A stretch of DNA of 64,000 nt from Cytobacillus solani (GCF_001420595.1 NZ_LJIX01000006.1:1-64000), one strand, 5' to 3'; shown: positions 31,665 to 40,815, numbered from the stretch's first letter. Notes: generated by a model from the letters alone, not told the origin. Made by a program: numbers and translations.

Positions 31665-33845
31665 TTATTCCTTTTTACCTGTCAATACTAAAATAGATGG
31701 CAGGAATATGCCACGTATTAAAAATGTATCGAGTAAGATCCCGAATGCCATTGTAAATCCGAATAAGAATAGTTCCTGTAATGGCTGTGTCATCAACACG
31801 GCAAAGGTCGCAGCCAAGATTAAACCTGCTGAGGAAATCACGCCTCCTGTAACAGCGACCCCTTTTCCAACTGCTTCCCTCCATGGCAGCTTTGTCGCTT
31901 CCTCTTTAATTCTTGAAACAAGCATTATGTTGTAGTCAATTCCGAGTGCGACCATGAAGACAAAAGCGTAAACAGGCAATCGATAGCTGATTGCATCATA
32001 GCCCATAAGGTGCTTGAATATCCACCAGCCAAAACCCATTGTTGAAAAGAAAGATAGCAGAATCGTTGCCATCATCAAAATTGGCATCATAACAGATTTT
32101 GTTTGGAACCCTAGAATAATAGTAAGAAATACAGTGACAAGTGAGAATAAGACAATCATATCCCTCTGGTTCATATGATTAACATCTAATTGCTGAGCGG
32201 TCTGGCCAGCAAAGTGAAGCTTCACATCCGCTGTAGAAAAGCCGCTTGCTTTTAATAGGGATGCTTCTGAATCACGCAGTTTTTGGATTGTATCAAGTGC
32301 TTCTTTTTCATATGGATTGCTGTCTAGCACGAATTGAAGTCTAATTGCTTTGTTTGATTCTGCTAAATAATTTCTTGGCAGTGATTCTGGAATATTCAAC
32401 ATTTCATCCTGAATAGTTGGAGTAACAGAGGCAACATTGCTTTCGTCACTAAGTATAGAAACAAGATGATTCACTTTTTCGAATAACTCTGCATTTATAG
32501 GAAACTCTTTGTCAGACTTAATTAATACTGTCATAGGTGCTAATTGGCCTGCAGGGTAATTTTCTTCAAGAAGCTCAAAACCTTGCCGTGACGGCATGTC
32601 CTCAGGGAAGGATTTTAATAGGTTAAAAGAATATTGAATGGAAGTAAAGTTAAATACGCCAATAAGTAAGACTATTAGTAAGATGCCGCCTAATAAAGCT
32701 GGCTTCTTCATCACTTGCTTACTGATCGCAGACCAAATCCCATGTGTTGTTATCTGTGCTTCTTCAACCTTAGGAACAAACGGCCAAAATGCTTTGCGTC
32801 CCATTATCGCGAAGATACTAGGGATTAGTGTTAAGCCAGCGATGAGAATTACGACAACTGCCACCGAGAAAACAGGTGCGAAATGATTGTAAGGTTCAAA
32901 AATCGTAACAAACAATGTCAGCATTGCAAGAAGAACTGTTCCACCACTGAAAACAATTGGTTCAGAAACGTGGAAAATGGCTTCATTCATAGAAACATAC
33001 TTAGACTCCTGCTTCTTTAATTCCTCGCGATAACGCGAGAAAACAAATAAGCTATAATCTGTTAGGACCGCAAATAACAAAATAAGCATAATGGATACGG
33101 CCGAACTATCAATGGTGAACCAACCATTTTTCCCCGCCAATCCTAAAATTCGATCGACAACTCCGTAAACGATACCCGCGATAATTAATGGAGTGATTGC
33201 CAGTATGGGAGAGCGGTAAATAATAATCAAGAGAATAAATATTAAGGCTACAGTTGCAAGCATGAGAACGATATCTGCACTTTTGAAAAGAGAGACGGTA
33301 TCAGCAGAAATCCCGGCAGGACCAGTGATTTCAAATTGCATTCCATTCATATCGATTTTATTTGCTTTTTCCTTTATTTCATTCATGACTGCAAGTGTCT
33401 CAGAAGATTCTAAATCAGGCTCTAATGATAGATTAATGAGCAGTGTAGATTCATTTTCAGAATACATCTGTTTTTGAACATTCGGCGGCAATGAATGAAA
33501 GGGAAGTGCACTCATAATCTGTTCCGGCTTTTCGTCTGATCCGAGCCACTCACTTAATTCATTAATTTTTCCGATGTCTTCCTCTGAGATTTTCCCGTCA
33601 CGGTGAAACACAAGCAAGGCTGGCAGCCCATCCGTAGAAGGAAACTGTTCCTTTAAAATCTGTTGAGCTACTTCTGATGGCTTGTCTCCTTTTATGCTTC
33701 CTTCTTTACTATTGACCTCGTACTCTTTTGCCGATGGAGCTAGCAGGCTAAAAAGCACAACTGCTAAGATCCAGGCAAGGATAGTCATCTTTGCTCCCTT
33801 TTGACTGCTTGTATATTGAACTAACTTACGAAATGGTTTAAGCAT
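31665..33845 (-). CDS. MMPL/RND-family exporter (YdfJ-like)
   Basis: A 726-residue membrane protein with the MMPL layout: one membrane segment, a large outer domain (about 45-175), five to six segments, a second outer domain (about 400-520), and five to six segments. The DY pairs that carry protons are visible in AVLTDYSLFVFSRYREE near 262 and ALGIDYNIMLVSRIKEE near 642. Family members export lipids or hydrophobic compounds. It is similar in length to B. subtilis YdfJ. There is no adjacent regulator; it ends at the terminator shared with the patatin gene. Confidence 0.88.
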   Translation of the reverse strand: MLKPFRKLVQYTSSQKGAKMTILAWILAVVLFSLLAPSAKEYEVNSKEGSIKGDKPSEVAQQILKEQFPSTDGLPALLVFHRDGKISEEDIGKINELSEWLGSDEKPEQIMSALPFHSLPPNVQKQMYSENESTLLINLSLEPDLESSETLAVMNEIKEKANKIDMNGMQFEITGPAGISADTVSLFKSADIVLMLATVALIFILLIIIYRSPILAITPLIIAGIVYGVVDRILGLAGKNGWFTIDSSAVSIMLILLFAVLTDYSLFVFSRYREELKKQESKYVSMNEAIFHVSEPIVFSGGTVLLAMLTLFVTIFEPYNHFAPVFSVAVVVILIAGLTLIPSIFAIMGRKAFWPFVPKVEEAQITTHGIWSAISKQVMKKPALLGGILLIVLLIGVFNFTSIQYSFNLLKSFPEDMPSRQGFELLEENYPAGQLAPMTVLIKSDKEFPINAELFEKVNHLVSILSDESNVASVTPTIQDEMLNIPESLPRNYLAESNKAIRLQFVLDSNPYEKEALDTIQKLRDSEASLLKASGFSTADVKLHFAGQTAQQLDVNHMNQRDMIVLFSLVTVFLTIILGFQTKSVMMPILMMATILLSFFSTMGFGWWIFKHLMGYDAISYRLPVYAFVFMVALGIDYNIMLVSRIKEEATKLPWREAVGKGVAVTGGVISSAGLILAATFAVLMTQPLQELFLFGFTMAFGILLDTFLIRGIFLPSILVLTGKKE

Positions 33846-33961
33846 TCAATCCAACTCCTTACTGTTTGATGTTGACTTCATTGTAAGAAGTGAATATGAA
33901 CGGAGAATGAATGGGATATTTCTTTATACAAGACATATAACAATGAGGATCCGATTAAAAT

Positions 33962-34294
33962 AGGGACTGCATGTGCCAGTGAAAGGAGTGAAAAGGGAGG
34001 ATACGGTCACAAGTGGGGGTCCCATGTGCCCGGGTAAGGTCGGAAAAGAGGAGTCGCGGTCATAAGTGGGGGTCCCATGTGCCCGGGTAAGGTCGGAAAA
34101 GAGAAGTTGCGGTCACAAGTGGGGGTCCCATGTGCCCGAGTAAGGTCGGAAAAGAGAAGTCTGGTCACAAGTGAGGGTTCCATGTACCTGAGCAAGATAG
34201 GAAAAGAGCAATCGCGGTCACTAGAAGAGTCATTATGTGCCCGTGAAAGGTGAAAAAAAGAAAAGAAGGTCACAAGCATGGGTACCTTGTGACC
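33962..34294. repeat. 53-bp tandem repeat array
   Basis: Units beginning GGTCACAAG or close variants start at 34005, 34058, 34111, 34163, 34216 and 34268, a period of 52-53 bases, with a partial unit before them. The first three are nearly identical; later ones decay. Each contains GTGGGGGTCCCATGTGCCC and GTCGGAAAAGAG-like blocks. The last unit holds a perfect hairpin, GGTCACAAG/CTTGTGACC (34268-34294). The open frame across it on the minus strand is not a credible gene. The rest of the 33846-34392 gap shows nothing else. Confidence 0.9.
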
Positions 34295-34392
34295 ACGAAG
34301 AATAAAATTCTTGGAAGACAGTTACAGGAAGGATCCGACCTGGACATGTGTATGTTAAATGGCAGCTTCGTACCTATGAAAAACCTGCGCTA

Positions 34393-35289
34393 TTATGAAC
34401 TCACCATTGTCCCTCCATTCACATGGATAATCTGCCCCGAAACATAGCTTGAGTCCTCAGATGCTAAATATACATAGGCAGGGGCTAATTCAAATGGTTG
34501 GCCGGCTCTTTTCATTGGGGTATCCAGTCCAAATTTTATAACCTCTTTCTCGGAAAAGGTCGCAGGAATAAGCGGGGTCCAAATCGGACCTGGTGCAACC
34601 GCATTTACTCGAATCTGCTGTTTTTCAAGAGAAAGGGACAATGAACGTGTAAATGCTACAATAGCTCCCTTGGTTGCTGAATAATCGATTAGTTTCTTAT
34701 TTCCTTCATAAGCGGTTATGGAAGCTGTATTAATAATGGAGCTGCCAGCCTTCAGATGAGGAAGTACGGCTTTCGTTAAGTAAAAGAATGAAAAAATATT
34801 TGTTTGAAACGTTTGTTCCAGCTGCTCTTTAGTAATTTCGAGTATGCTTTTTCTTACATATTGAATGGCATGATTGTTGATTAGGATATCAATTCTTCCA
34901 AATGCCTGTAATGTTTGCTGAACAACTTGCTGGGACATTTTCTCATCTTTTAAATCACCAGAAATGAGGAGGCACTCCCCTCCAAGCTCTTTAATTCTTT
35001 GTTCGGTTTCCTTCGCATCCTTATGTTCATTTAAATAAACAATAACGACCTTTGCCCCTTCTTTAACAAAAGCATAGGAGACTGCACGGCCGATTCCGCT
35101 ATCTCCGCCGGTTATAATGGCTACTTTTCCTTTAAGTTTCCCTGATCCTTTATAGGATGGTTTCTCTGATATGGGTCTTGGAACCATTAAATATTCAAGC
35201 CCTGGCTGAGTTTGTTGATGCTGAGGCGGAAAGGCAATAGGTTGATTCTTACATACTTTTTGGTATCCATAATTGGAAGACGGGTACAC
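34393..35289 (-). CDS. SDR oxidoreductase of general-stress (YhxC/YdaD) type
   Basis: A 298-residue SDR with the N-terminal extension typical of B. subtilis GSP39-like proteins (PIAFPPQHQQTQPGLEYLM). The NAD(P) loop TGGDSGIGRA is near residue 60, NNHA near 138, the catalytic Ser in NTASITAYEG near 187, and YSATKGAI near 203. The C-terminal SGQIIHVNGG is standard. A sigma-B-type promoter upstream supports a stress role. The substrate is unknown. AGGAGTG precedes the ATG. Confidence 0.87.
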   Translation of the reverse strand: MYPSSNYGYQKVCKNQPIAFPPQHQQTQPGLEYLMVPRPISEKPSYKGSGKLKGKVAIITGGDSGIGRAVSYAFVKEGAKVVIVYLNEHKDAKETEQRIKELGGECLLISGDLKDEKMSQQVVQQTLQAFGRIDILINNHAIQYVRKSILEITKEQLEQTFQTNIFSFFYLTKAVLPHLKAGSSIINTASITAYEGNKKLIDYSATKGAIVAFTRSLSLSLEKQQIRVNAVAPGPIWTPLIPATFSEKEVIKFGLDTPMKRAGQPFELAPAYVYLASEDSSYVSGQIIHVNGGTMVSS

Positions 35290-35336
35290 TTTTTATACAC
35301 TCCTCTGATCTTTATCGTTTCATTGTATTCTTAGAA

Positions 35337-35362
35337 GTTCCCTAAAGTGATCCCTTTGAAAC
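35337..35362 (-). promoter_or_regulatory. Sigma-B-type promoter of the stress SDR
   Basis: On the minus strand GTTTCA (35362-35357), 14 bases, then GGGAAC (35342-35337). It resembles the sigma-B consensus with one change in each box. Confidence 0.45.
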
Positions 35363-35384
35363 TTTACAAACGAGACATTACGTT

Positions 35385-35430
35385 TTGACAGCACGTATTA
35401 TTTTTTATAAAATGAATGAAAGTCAGTCAT
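35385..35430 (+). promoter_or_regulatory. Promoter and operator of the TetR-SMR unit
   Basis: TTGACA (35385-35390), 17 bases, TAAAAT (35408-35413). The operator ATGAATGAAAGTCAGTCAT (35412-35430) overlaps the -10 box. It recurs with one change at 36065-36083. Confidence 0.75.
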
Positions 35431-35454
35431 ATATTTTTGAAGGGACAATAAATC

Positions 35455-36030
35455 ATGAATAAAAAAGATAAGATTGTTCATGCAGCAATTGAAGTTTTTC
35501 GTGAAAAGGGAATTGAGAAAACGAAAATATCCGATATTGTAAAAATAGCAAATATCGCACAAGGCACGTTTTATTTGTATTTCCCCTCTAAGCTTTCCGT
35601 CATGCCGGCAATTGCAGAAGTAATGGTAGAGAAAACCATTGCGGCGGTGAAAAATGAAGTACAAGAGGACGCCTCTTTTACTGCAAAGCTTACCCAAGTA
35701 GTTGATGCGATCTTTAAGATCACATGTGATTACCGGGAAATTCTTGCGCTTATCTATGCGGGTATGGGATCAACGGAACATATTAAGGAATGGGAAACAG
35801 TATATGAGCCATTCTATTCATGGATCAGCCAATTCCTAAACGAGGCAAAGTCTTCAGGAATGATCCGGGATTCGATTCATGTTGAGCGTACTGCAAAGCT
35901 ATTCATCGGCTTAGTAGAATCAGCAGCTGAACAGGTTTACTTATATGATTCAAAACAGGATGATCAAGCTTCTATACAAAAAGCTGAGGTTTTAGAATTT
36001 TTAAGGTATGGACTAGGCATTCAAGAATAG
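35455..36030 (+). CDS. TetR-family regulator (YvdT-like)
   Basis: A 191-residue TetR protein. The N-terminal helix-turn-helix (KISDIVKIANIAQGTFYLYF, about residues 23-42) is typical and closest to B. subtilis YvdT, which also sits beside a pair of SMR pumps. The C-terminal part is the ligand domain. An identical-type operator lies before its own gene and before the SMR genes, so it likely represses both until a cationic compound binds. Confidence 0.87.
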   Translation: MNKKDKIVHAAIEVFREKGIEKTKISDIVKIANIAQGTFYLYFPSKLSVMPAIAEVMVEKTIAAVKNEVQEDASFTAKLTQVVDAIFKITCDYREILALIYAGMGSTEHIKEWETVYEPFYSWISQFLNEAKSSGMIRDSIHVERTAKLFIGLVESAAEQVYLYDSKQDDQASIQKAEVLEFLRYGLGIQE

Positions 36031-36064
36031 CAAAAATTGAGTGTTCCAATTCTTATGATTAAAA

Positions 36065-36083
36065 ATGAATGACAGTCAGTCAT
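36065..36083. promoter_or_regulatory. Second TetR operator, upstream of the SMR pair
   Basis: ATGAATGACAGTCAGTCAT is a near-perfect dyad (ATGAATGAC/GTCAGTCAT) and matches the operator at 35412-35430 at 18 of 19 positions. Confidence 0.75.
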
Positions 36084-36102
36084 CGAGAGGGAGAGCAAAA
36101 AA

Positions 36103-36450
36103 ATGAAAAGAGCATGGATATATGTTTTTTTAACTTGTTTATTTGAATTAATTTGGGTGTATGGATTTAATGTAGCCGAGACATGGTGGCAATGGGTAAT
36201 CATTATCGGAATTATTCTGATTGATTTTTACTTTCTACCAAAAGCGTGTGAAAGTCTTCCAACAGGGACCGTTTATGCAGTATTTGCGGGGGTAGGAACA
36301 ATTGGAACAGCCCTAATGGATATTTTCCTTTTCGGAGGCAGCTTTAGCATAGGGAAGTTTCTTTTTATCGCAATTTTAATAATGGGGGTTATCGGTTTAA
36401 ATCTAGCTGATAACAAAGAAGAGGAAACAGTATCGAAAGGAGTTGCTTAA
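36103..36450 (+). CDS. SMR efflux subunit (first of a pair)
   Basis: A 115-residue small multidrug resistance protein with four membrane segments. The essential membrane Glu is Glu14 (CLFELIWVYG). Two-gene SMR pumps need both subunits and insert in opposite orientation; this one has a charged C-terminal tail (DNKEEETVSKGVA). GAGAGGGAG precedes the ATG. The second subunit follows after 2 bases. Confidence 0.88.
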   Translation: MKRAWIYVFLTCLFELIWVYGFNVAETWWQWVIIIGIILIDFYFLPKACESLPTGTVYAVFAGVGTIGTALMDIFLFGGSFSIGKFLFIAILIMGVIGLNLADNKEEETVSKGVA

Positions 36451-36452
36451 GT

Positions 36453-36767
36453 ATGGGCTGGTTGTTTGTCATTTGTGCTGCTGTAAGTGAAGTGATCGGT
36501 GTATTAGGATTAAAATTATATAGCCAGAAAAAAACAATAAAAAATGGAATCATCTATTTAGGGGGATTTGGTGCCTCCTTTGCCTTTTTATACACTTCAT
36601 TCAACTATTTGCAGTTAAGTATTGCTTACGCGGTGTGGATTGGAATTGGAACAGCAGGAGCGGTTCTGTTAAATATGGTGCTTTTTGGGGAATCTAAGAA
36701 TAAGCTAAGAATTGCAAGTGTGGCTCTTATCGTAATCGGTGTAACGGGTTTGAAGGCATTATCCTAA
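36453..36767 (+). CDS. SMR efflux subunit (second of a pair)
   Basis: A 104-residue four-segment SMR protein with Glu13 in the first segment (AAVSEVIGVLG) and the signature AYAVWIGIGTAGA. Its ribosome binding site (AAAGGAG) lies inside the end of the first subunit gene. The pair probably exports quaternary cations or guanidinium-like compounds; the substrate cannot be read. Confidence 0.88.
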   Translation: MGWLFVICAAVSEVIGVLGLKLYSQKKTIKNGIIYLGGFGASFAFLYTSFNYLQLSIAYAVWIGIGTAGAVLLNMVLFGESKNKLRIASVALIVIGVTGLKALS

Positions 36768-36860
36768 TGTTTTGCAGAACTGACTTTAAGCATTCCTGCA
36801 ACTTTTAATTGAATGCTTCCGACAGATAAGATGTAATGACTTTTAAGGAGGCATAGGACC

Positions 36861-38120
36861 TTGAATAAGAAAAGCATACTCGTTATTGGCATGTTATTTA
36901 CTCTATTAACGGCTTGTCATGCGGATACCCCCGCTTCATCAGATCAATTACAGCAGAGGGAAGATAGACTGCAGCCGAAAGAAAGCAATGTGGCTGCTGA
37001 TTTGCTAAATCGAGTGATGGAAAAAGCGGATAGCGGAATGACCTTAGGCAGTCCATACAATGTACTGGACAGTAAAATAGATGAAGTAAAAGCGGAGTGG
37101 GGAGAGCCAGATCAGATCGATCAAGCAGGTCAAGGTTTCTATGCTACCTATCAAAATAAAAACTTTGCGTTAGGATTTAATGAGGCAGGGGAAATATTTG
37201 ATGTCCGTTCCTATGCTAAGGAACTTAATGAAATTACGTCCGTACAGATTGAAGAACGTTTTGGTCAGCCAGACCATTTGAGGGAAGCAAATAATGAAGA
37301 GATTTATGTTTACGAATTAGACCAGAAAATTGAACTAAAATTCATTATATCAAAAGAAGAAGCCGTTCATCACCTATCTGTTTTTAATTCAGAACGTGCA
37401 AAGGATGAGTATGTACTTGATATTAAAGGGGAATCTAGTCAACTGTCTGCATCGGCATGGGAAAGCATGAAGGAATGGCGTAAACAAATTGTTTCATTTG
37501 CTCAAAAGAATAAGAATGTGTATATAAATGGTCCAAATAAAAAACAAGTTGCTTTAACCTTTGATGATGGTCCAGATGGGAAAGTAACACCAGCAATTAT
37601 TGATATCTTAGATGAATATAAGGTAAAAGGGAATTTCTTTTTTCTGGGCAGAAATGTAGAAGTGTACCCGGAAGTTGTGAAAAAGGCATATAACAGTGGT
37701 CATTTAGTTTTAAGCCATAGCTATAATCATGTAGAACTGCCGAAGTTATCAGCAAAAGAAATTCAAATAGAAATTGAGCAAGCTGGAAATTCAATTAAAT
37801 CGGTTATTGGAAAAGAACCTTCCATTATCCGAACGCCGTATGGTGAGACGAATAAACAAGTTGTAGAGATGGCACAGCAGGAGGGATATTCTGTTGTCCT
37901 TTGGTCAATAGATACACTTGATTGGTCACAAAAAGAGGCAAGCAATATCGTGAATAATGTTATGAGTCATGTTAGAAATGGCGACATCATTCTCATGCAC
38001 TCTGATGCGAAGAAGACAGAAGCTGCAAAGGCATTGCCTGAATTAATTGAAGGATTGCAGGAAAAGGGCTTTGAAATGGTAGACTTAGAAACATTATTAA
38101 ATATAGAAGCTTATCAATAA
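36861..38120 (+). CDS. DUF4309-polysaccharide deacetylase lipoprotein
   Basis: A 419-residue lipoprotein: signal peptide ending LTAC, a DUF4309/YjgB-like domain at about 55-175, and a NodB deacetylase domain at about 220-410. NodB motifs are TFDDGPDG (metal Asp), HSYNHV (metal His pair), RTPYGETN, LDW and LMHS. It should remove acetyl groups from a wall polymer outside the membrane; the substrate is unknown. The TTG start follows AAGGAGG. The DUF4309 part may position the enzyme on the wall. Confidence 0.85.
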   Translation: MNKKSILVIGMLFTLLTACHADTPASSDQLQQREDRLQPKESNVAADLLNRVMEKADSGMTLGSPYNVLDSKIDEVKAEWGEPDQIDQAGQGFYATYQNKNFALGFNEAGEIFDVRSYAKELNEITSVQIEERFGQPDHLREANNEEIYVYELDQKIELKFIISKEEAVHHLSVFNSERAKDEYVLDIKGESSQLSASAWESMKEWRKQIVSFAQKNKNVYINGPNKKQVALTFDDGPDGKVTPAIIDILDEYKVKGNFFFLGRNVEVYPEVVKKAYNSGHLVLSHSYNHVELPKLSAKEIQIEIEQAGNSIKSVIGKEPSIIRTPYGETNKQVVEMAQQEGYSVVLWSIDTLDWSQKEASNIVNNVMSHVRNGDIILMHSDAKKTEAAKALPELIEGLQEKGFEMVDLETLLNIEAYQ

Positions 38121-38152
38121 AAGAATCTGGCATTTTGTCAGGTTCTTTTTAT
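38121..38152 (+). terminator. Terminator
   Basis: AAGAATCTG pairs with CAGGTTCTT with one G-T pair, then TTTT. Confidence 0.7.
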
Positions 38153-38262
38153 TTCGCGGAAATGCTCAGTTATATAGATGTAATTTTAATTTGTTTGACA
38201 ATGAATAAACAAAAACATATAATGTCTACTATAATATAAACAAATAAGGGTTGTGACTATAA

Positions 38263-39018
38263 ATGGGTTTATCAGAAATTTTTTGGAATGCCTCAATTGA
38301 GGAATTGAAGCAAGGTTATATTGAGGAAGACCGTCATTATATATGTCTTTTATGTGGGAAGTCAACGGAGAAGGGGATTGTTTATCAAGCAGAGGATGTT
38401 TTTTATGAAGCGGAAAGATATATGTCTCTTCATATTCAGAGCGAACATGAATCCGTGTTTGATTACCTGATTGATCTCGATAAAAAGCTGACGGGATTGA
38501 CAGATCATCAAAATCGTCTTCTGCGGCTCTTTTATGAAGGGAAGAGTGATGCGGAAGTGCAGAAGGACATGGGAATTGGCAGTGTATCGACCATTCGGAA
38601 TCATCGCTTTGTCTTAAAAGAAAAAGAGCGTCAGGCTAAGCTATTTTTAACATTGATGGAGCTTTTAAAAGAAAAAGACAATCATAAACCAGACTTCATT
38701 GATATTCATAAAACAGCAAGAATGGTAGATGACCGATACAATGTGACGAAGGAAGAAAATGAAGAAATCTTGAAGAAATTTTTTCCTGCGGGAACAAATG
38801 AACAACTGAAATCCTTTCCACCGAAGGAAAAGCAAAGGCTAGTCGTTCTTCGAGCAATAGCCAATCGTTTCAATAGTGAAAAGTTTTACGGGGAAAAGGA
38901 AGTTAATCAAATATTAAATGATGCTTTCGATGATTATGTATTATTAAGACGCTATCTAATTGAATACGGCTTTCTAGATCGAAAAGCAGATGGCAGCAAG
39001 TATTGGCTGAAAAAATAA
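38263..39018 (+). CDS. DUF2087-domain regulator with zinc finger and LuxR-like helix-turn-helix
   Basis: A 251-residue protein in three parts. Residues 27-62 look like a C2H2 finger (CLLCG, then HIQSEH). Residues about 75-125 form a LuxR-like helix-turn-helix (LTDHQNRLLRLFYEGKSDAE). Residues about 165-250 are DUF2087 (FPPKEKQRLVVLRAIANRF, ending YGFLDRKADGSKYWLKK). DUF2087 proteins are putative transcription factors. The GIY-YIG gene follows after 18 bases. Their joint purpose is unknown. Confidence 0.8.
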   Translation: MGLSEIFWNASIEELKQGYIEEDRHYICLLCGKSTEKGIVYQAEDVFYEAERYMSLHIQSEHESVFDYLIDLDKKLTGLTDHQNRLLRLFYEGKSDAEVQKDMGIGSVSTIRNHRFVLKEKERQAKLFLTLMELLKEKDNHKPDFIDIHKTARMVDDRYNVTKEENEEILKKFFPAGTNEQLKSFPPKEKQRLVVLRAIANRFNSEKFYGEKEVNQILNDAFDDYVLLRRYLIEYGFLDRKADGSKYWLKK

Positions 39019-39036
39019 TCGGGAGGAAAGAGAAAA

Positions 39037-39393
39037 ATGGACAGAAAAAAAGAACTAAAGCAGCAATATAAAGAAATAAAAATTGAAGCAGGGATATTTC
39101 AAATTAAAAATACAAAGAACAATAAAATCTTTATTGGCAGTACACGAAATTTAAAAACATTAAATGGGACAAAATTTGCGTTAGAAAATGGTGCCTACAC
39201 AAATAAAATGCTCCAGAAAGAATGGAGCGAATACGGAAAAGACGCTTTTGAAATGGAAGTGTTAGAGATTTTGAAAGAGAAGGATGATCTCTACTACAAT
39301 GAGAAGGAAGAATTAGAGAAACTAGAAGAAAAATGGCTGAATCAGCTACAGCCATTCGGAGAACGCGGGTATCACCAGGATAAGACCCGTTAA
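39037..39393 (+). CDS. GIY-YIG nuclease-fold protein
   Basis: A 118-residue protein whose N-terminal part follows the GIY-YIG pattern: GIFQIKNTKNNKIFIGSTRN (residues 16-35), so the motif reads GIF and FIG. A basic helix region and ENGAYTNKMLQKEW follow, with EKEELEKLEEKWLNQLQPFG giving the possible metal Glu. It is a single-domain stand-alone member, common beside DUF2087 genes in Bacillus. GGGAGGAAAG precedes the ATG. Catalytic activity is uncertain because the Tyr residues are replaced by Phe. Confidence 0.78.
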   Translation: MDRKKELKQQYKEIKIEAGIFQIKNTKNNKIFIGSTRNLKTLNGTKFALENGAYTNKMLQKEWSEYGKDAFEMEVLEILKEKDDLYYNEKEELEKLEEKWLNQLQPFGERGYHQDKTR

Positions 39394-39408
39394 AAGGAGA
39401 AATGAAAG

Positions 39409-40815
39409 TTGGAATCACAGCAAAATATAAAAATGGAAAAGCTTAAATCTGAAGGTCTAGGAGCGAGCCCATTGCCAGTCTGGCGTCCCATGCTTATGTT
39501 CCTCATTCCTTTGATTCTCAGCAATATTCTTCAATCTGTTGGTCAATTATTTGGTATGGTCATTGTTGGACGCTGGCTAGGTGTGAATGAATTGGCTGCT
39601 ATTTCAGCTTTTTTTCCTTTATTCTTTCTGCTTATTTCTTTTGCCATCGGGATCGGATCAGGCAGTGCAATCTTGATTGGTCAGGCATTCGGAGCGAGAA
39701 ATGAAGAAAAGCTTAAGGCTGTCGTAGGGACAACATTAACATTTACGTTCATCTTAGGCGTTGTGCTGGCAATCCTCGGAGGAATCTTTGCCATGGATAT
39801 TCTTCGCTTAATTGGCACACCGGATAATATTATAAATATTAGTGTTCATTATGCAAGAATTCTATTTTGGTCATTGCCTGTATTGTTTTTGTATTCTGTA
39901 TACACCACTTTTATGCGGGGGACAGGAGATTCAAAAACGCCTTTTTATTTCCTAATTGTCAGCACTGTTCTTAATGTGGCTTTATTGCCGCTGTTAGTGT
40001 TCGGCTGGTTTGGTGTTCCGCAGCTCGGTGTGTATGGAGCAGCCTATGCATCCTTACTATCCACTATCATTACTTTTGTTGTCATGCTTTTCTATTTACA
40101 CAGAGTAAAGCATCCGCTGCAAATGGATGCTTCGATTCGGAAGTATCTTCGAATGGATAAAGAATTGCTTAAACTGCTATTGCGCCTCGGTATTCCATCA
40201 AGTATCAGTATGATTTTGCTGTCACTTTCTGAAATCGCAGTAATCACTTTTGTTAACCGCTATGGATCGGATGCAACAGCTGCATATGGTGTAGTGAATC
40301 AAGTGGCAAGTTATGTACAGATGCCAGCAATCAGTTTAAGCATCACTGTTTCTGTGTTTGCTGCACAGGCTATTGGAGGCAGTCAATTTGATCGATTAAA
40401 CCAGGTCATTCGAACAGGGGTCTTATTTAATTATGTAATCAGCGGGGTCTTGATTATTCTTATCTATATTTTCTCTGAAAACATCCTCTCGCTATTTATT
40501 ACAAGTAAAGAAACAATTGAAATTGCGAATAGTTTGATTATGATTACATTATGGAGTTATGTGATTATTGGGCATGCACATATATTAAATTCGACGATGC
40601 GGGCAAGCGGAACCGTCCTATGGCCGACTGTTTTAAGTATTATTCCAATCTGGCTGATCGAGGTTCCTGTTGCGTATTGGTTATCCAGTTACACAAATCT
40701 TGGCATCAAAGGGATATGGATTGGTTATCCAGCAGCATTCATTGTGACCTTTGCATTCGTGTATTCTTATTACCGCTGGTCGTGGAAGAAAAAGCAAATT
40801 GTTCGTCTAATCTAA
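39409..40815 (+). CDS. MATE efflux transporter
   Basis: A 468-residue protein with 12 membrane segments in two halves, typical of MATE (PF01554): PLILSNILQSVGQLFGMVIV near the start and LRLGIPSSISMILLSL at the start of the second half. It exports cationic drugs or metabolites using an ion gradient. The TTG start at 39409 is preferred, 9 bases after AAAAGGAGA. It follows the GIY-YIG gene by 15 bases, so cotranscription is possible. Confidence 0.88.
   Translation: MESQQNIKMEKLKSEGLGASPLPVWRPMLMFLIPLILSNILQSVGQLFGMVIVGRWLGVNELAAISAFFPLFFLLISFAIGIGSGSAILIGQAFGARNEEKLKAVVGTTLTFTFILGVVLAILGGIFAMDILRLIGTPDNIINISVHYARILFWSLPVLFLYSVYTTFMRGTGDSKTPFYFLIVSTVLNVALLPLLVFGWFGVPQLGVYGAAYASLLSTIITFVVMLFYLHRVKHPLQMDASIRKYLRMDKELLKLLLRLGIPSSISMILLSLSEIAVITFVNRYGSDATAAYGVVNQVASYVQMPAISLSITVSVFAAQAIGGSQFDRLNQVIRTGVLFNYVISGVLIILIYIFSENILSLFITSKETIEIANSLIMITLWSYVIIGHAHILNSTMRASGTVLWPTVLSIIPIWLIEVPVAYWLSSYTNLGIKGIWIGYPAAFIVTFAFVYSYYRWSWKKKQIVRLI

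Noticed and set aside
34007-34279. A 90-codon minus-strand frame across the tandem repeats
   Set aside because: It follows the DNA repeat exactly, lacks a ribosome binding site, and has a composition unlike protein.
33962-34294. Possible CRISPR array
   Set aside because: The repeats are directly adjacent with no spacers, units are 52-53 bases, and no cas genes are near.
39402-39446. Short ATG frame at the MATE start (MKVGITAKYKNGKA)
   Set aside because: Its ATG is too close to the ribosome binding site, and the TTG at 39409 in the MATE frame has better spacing.
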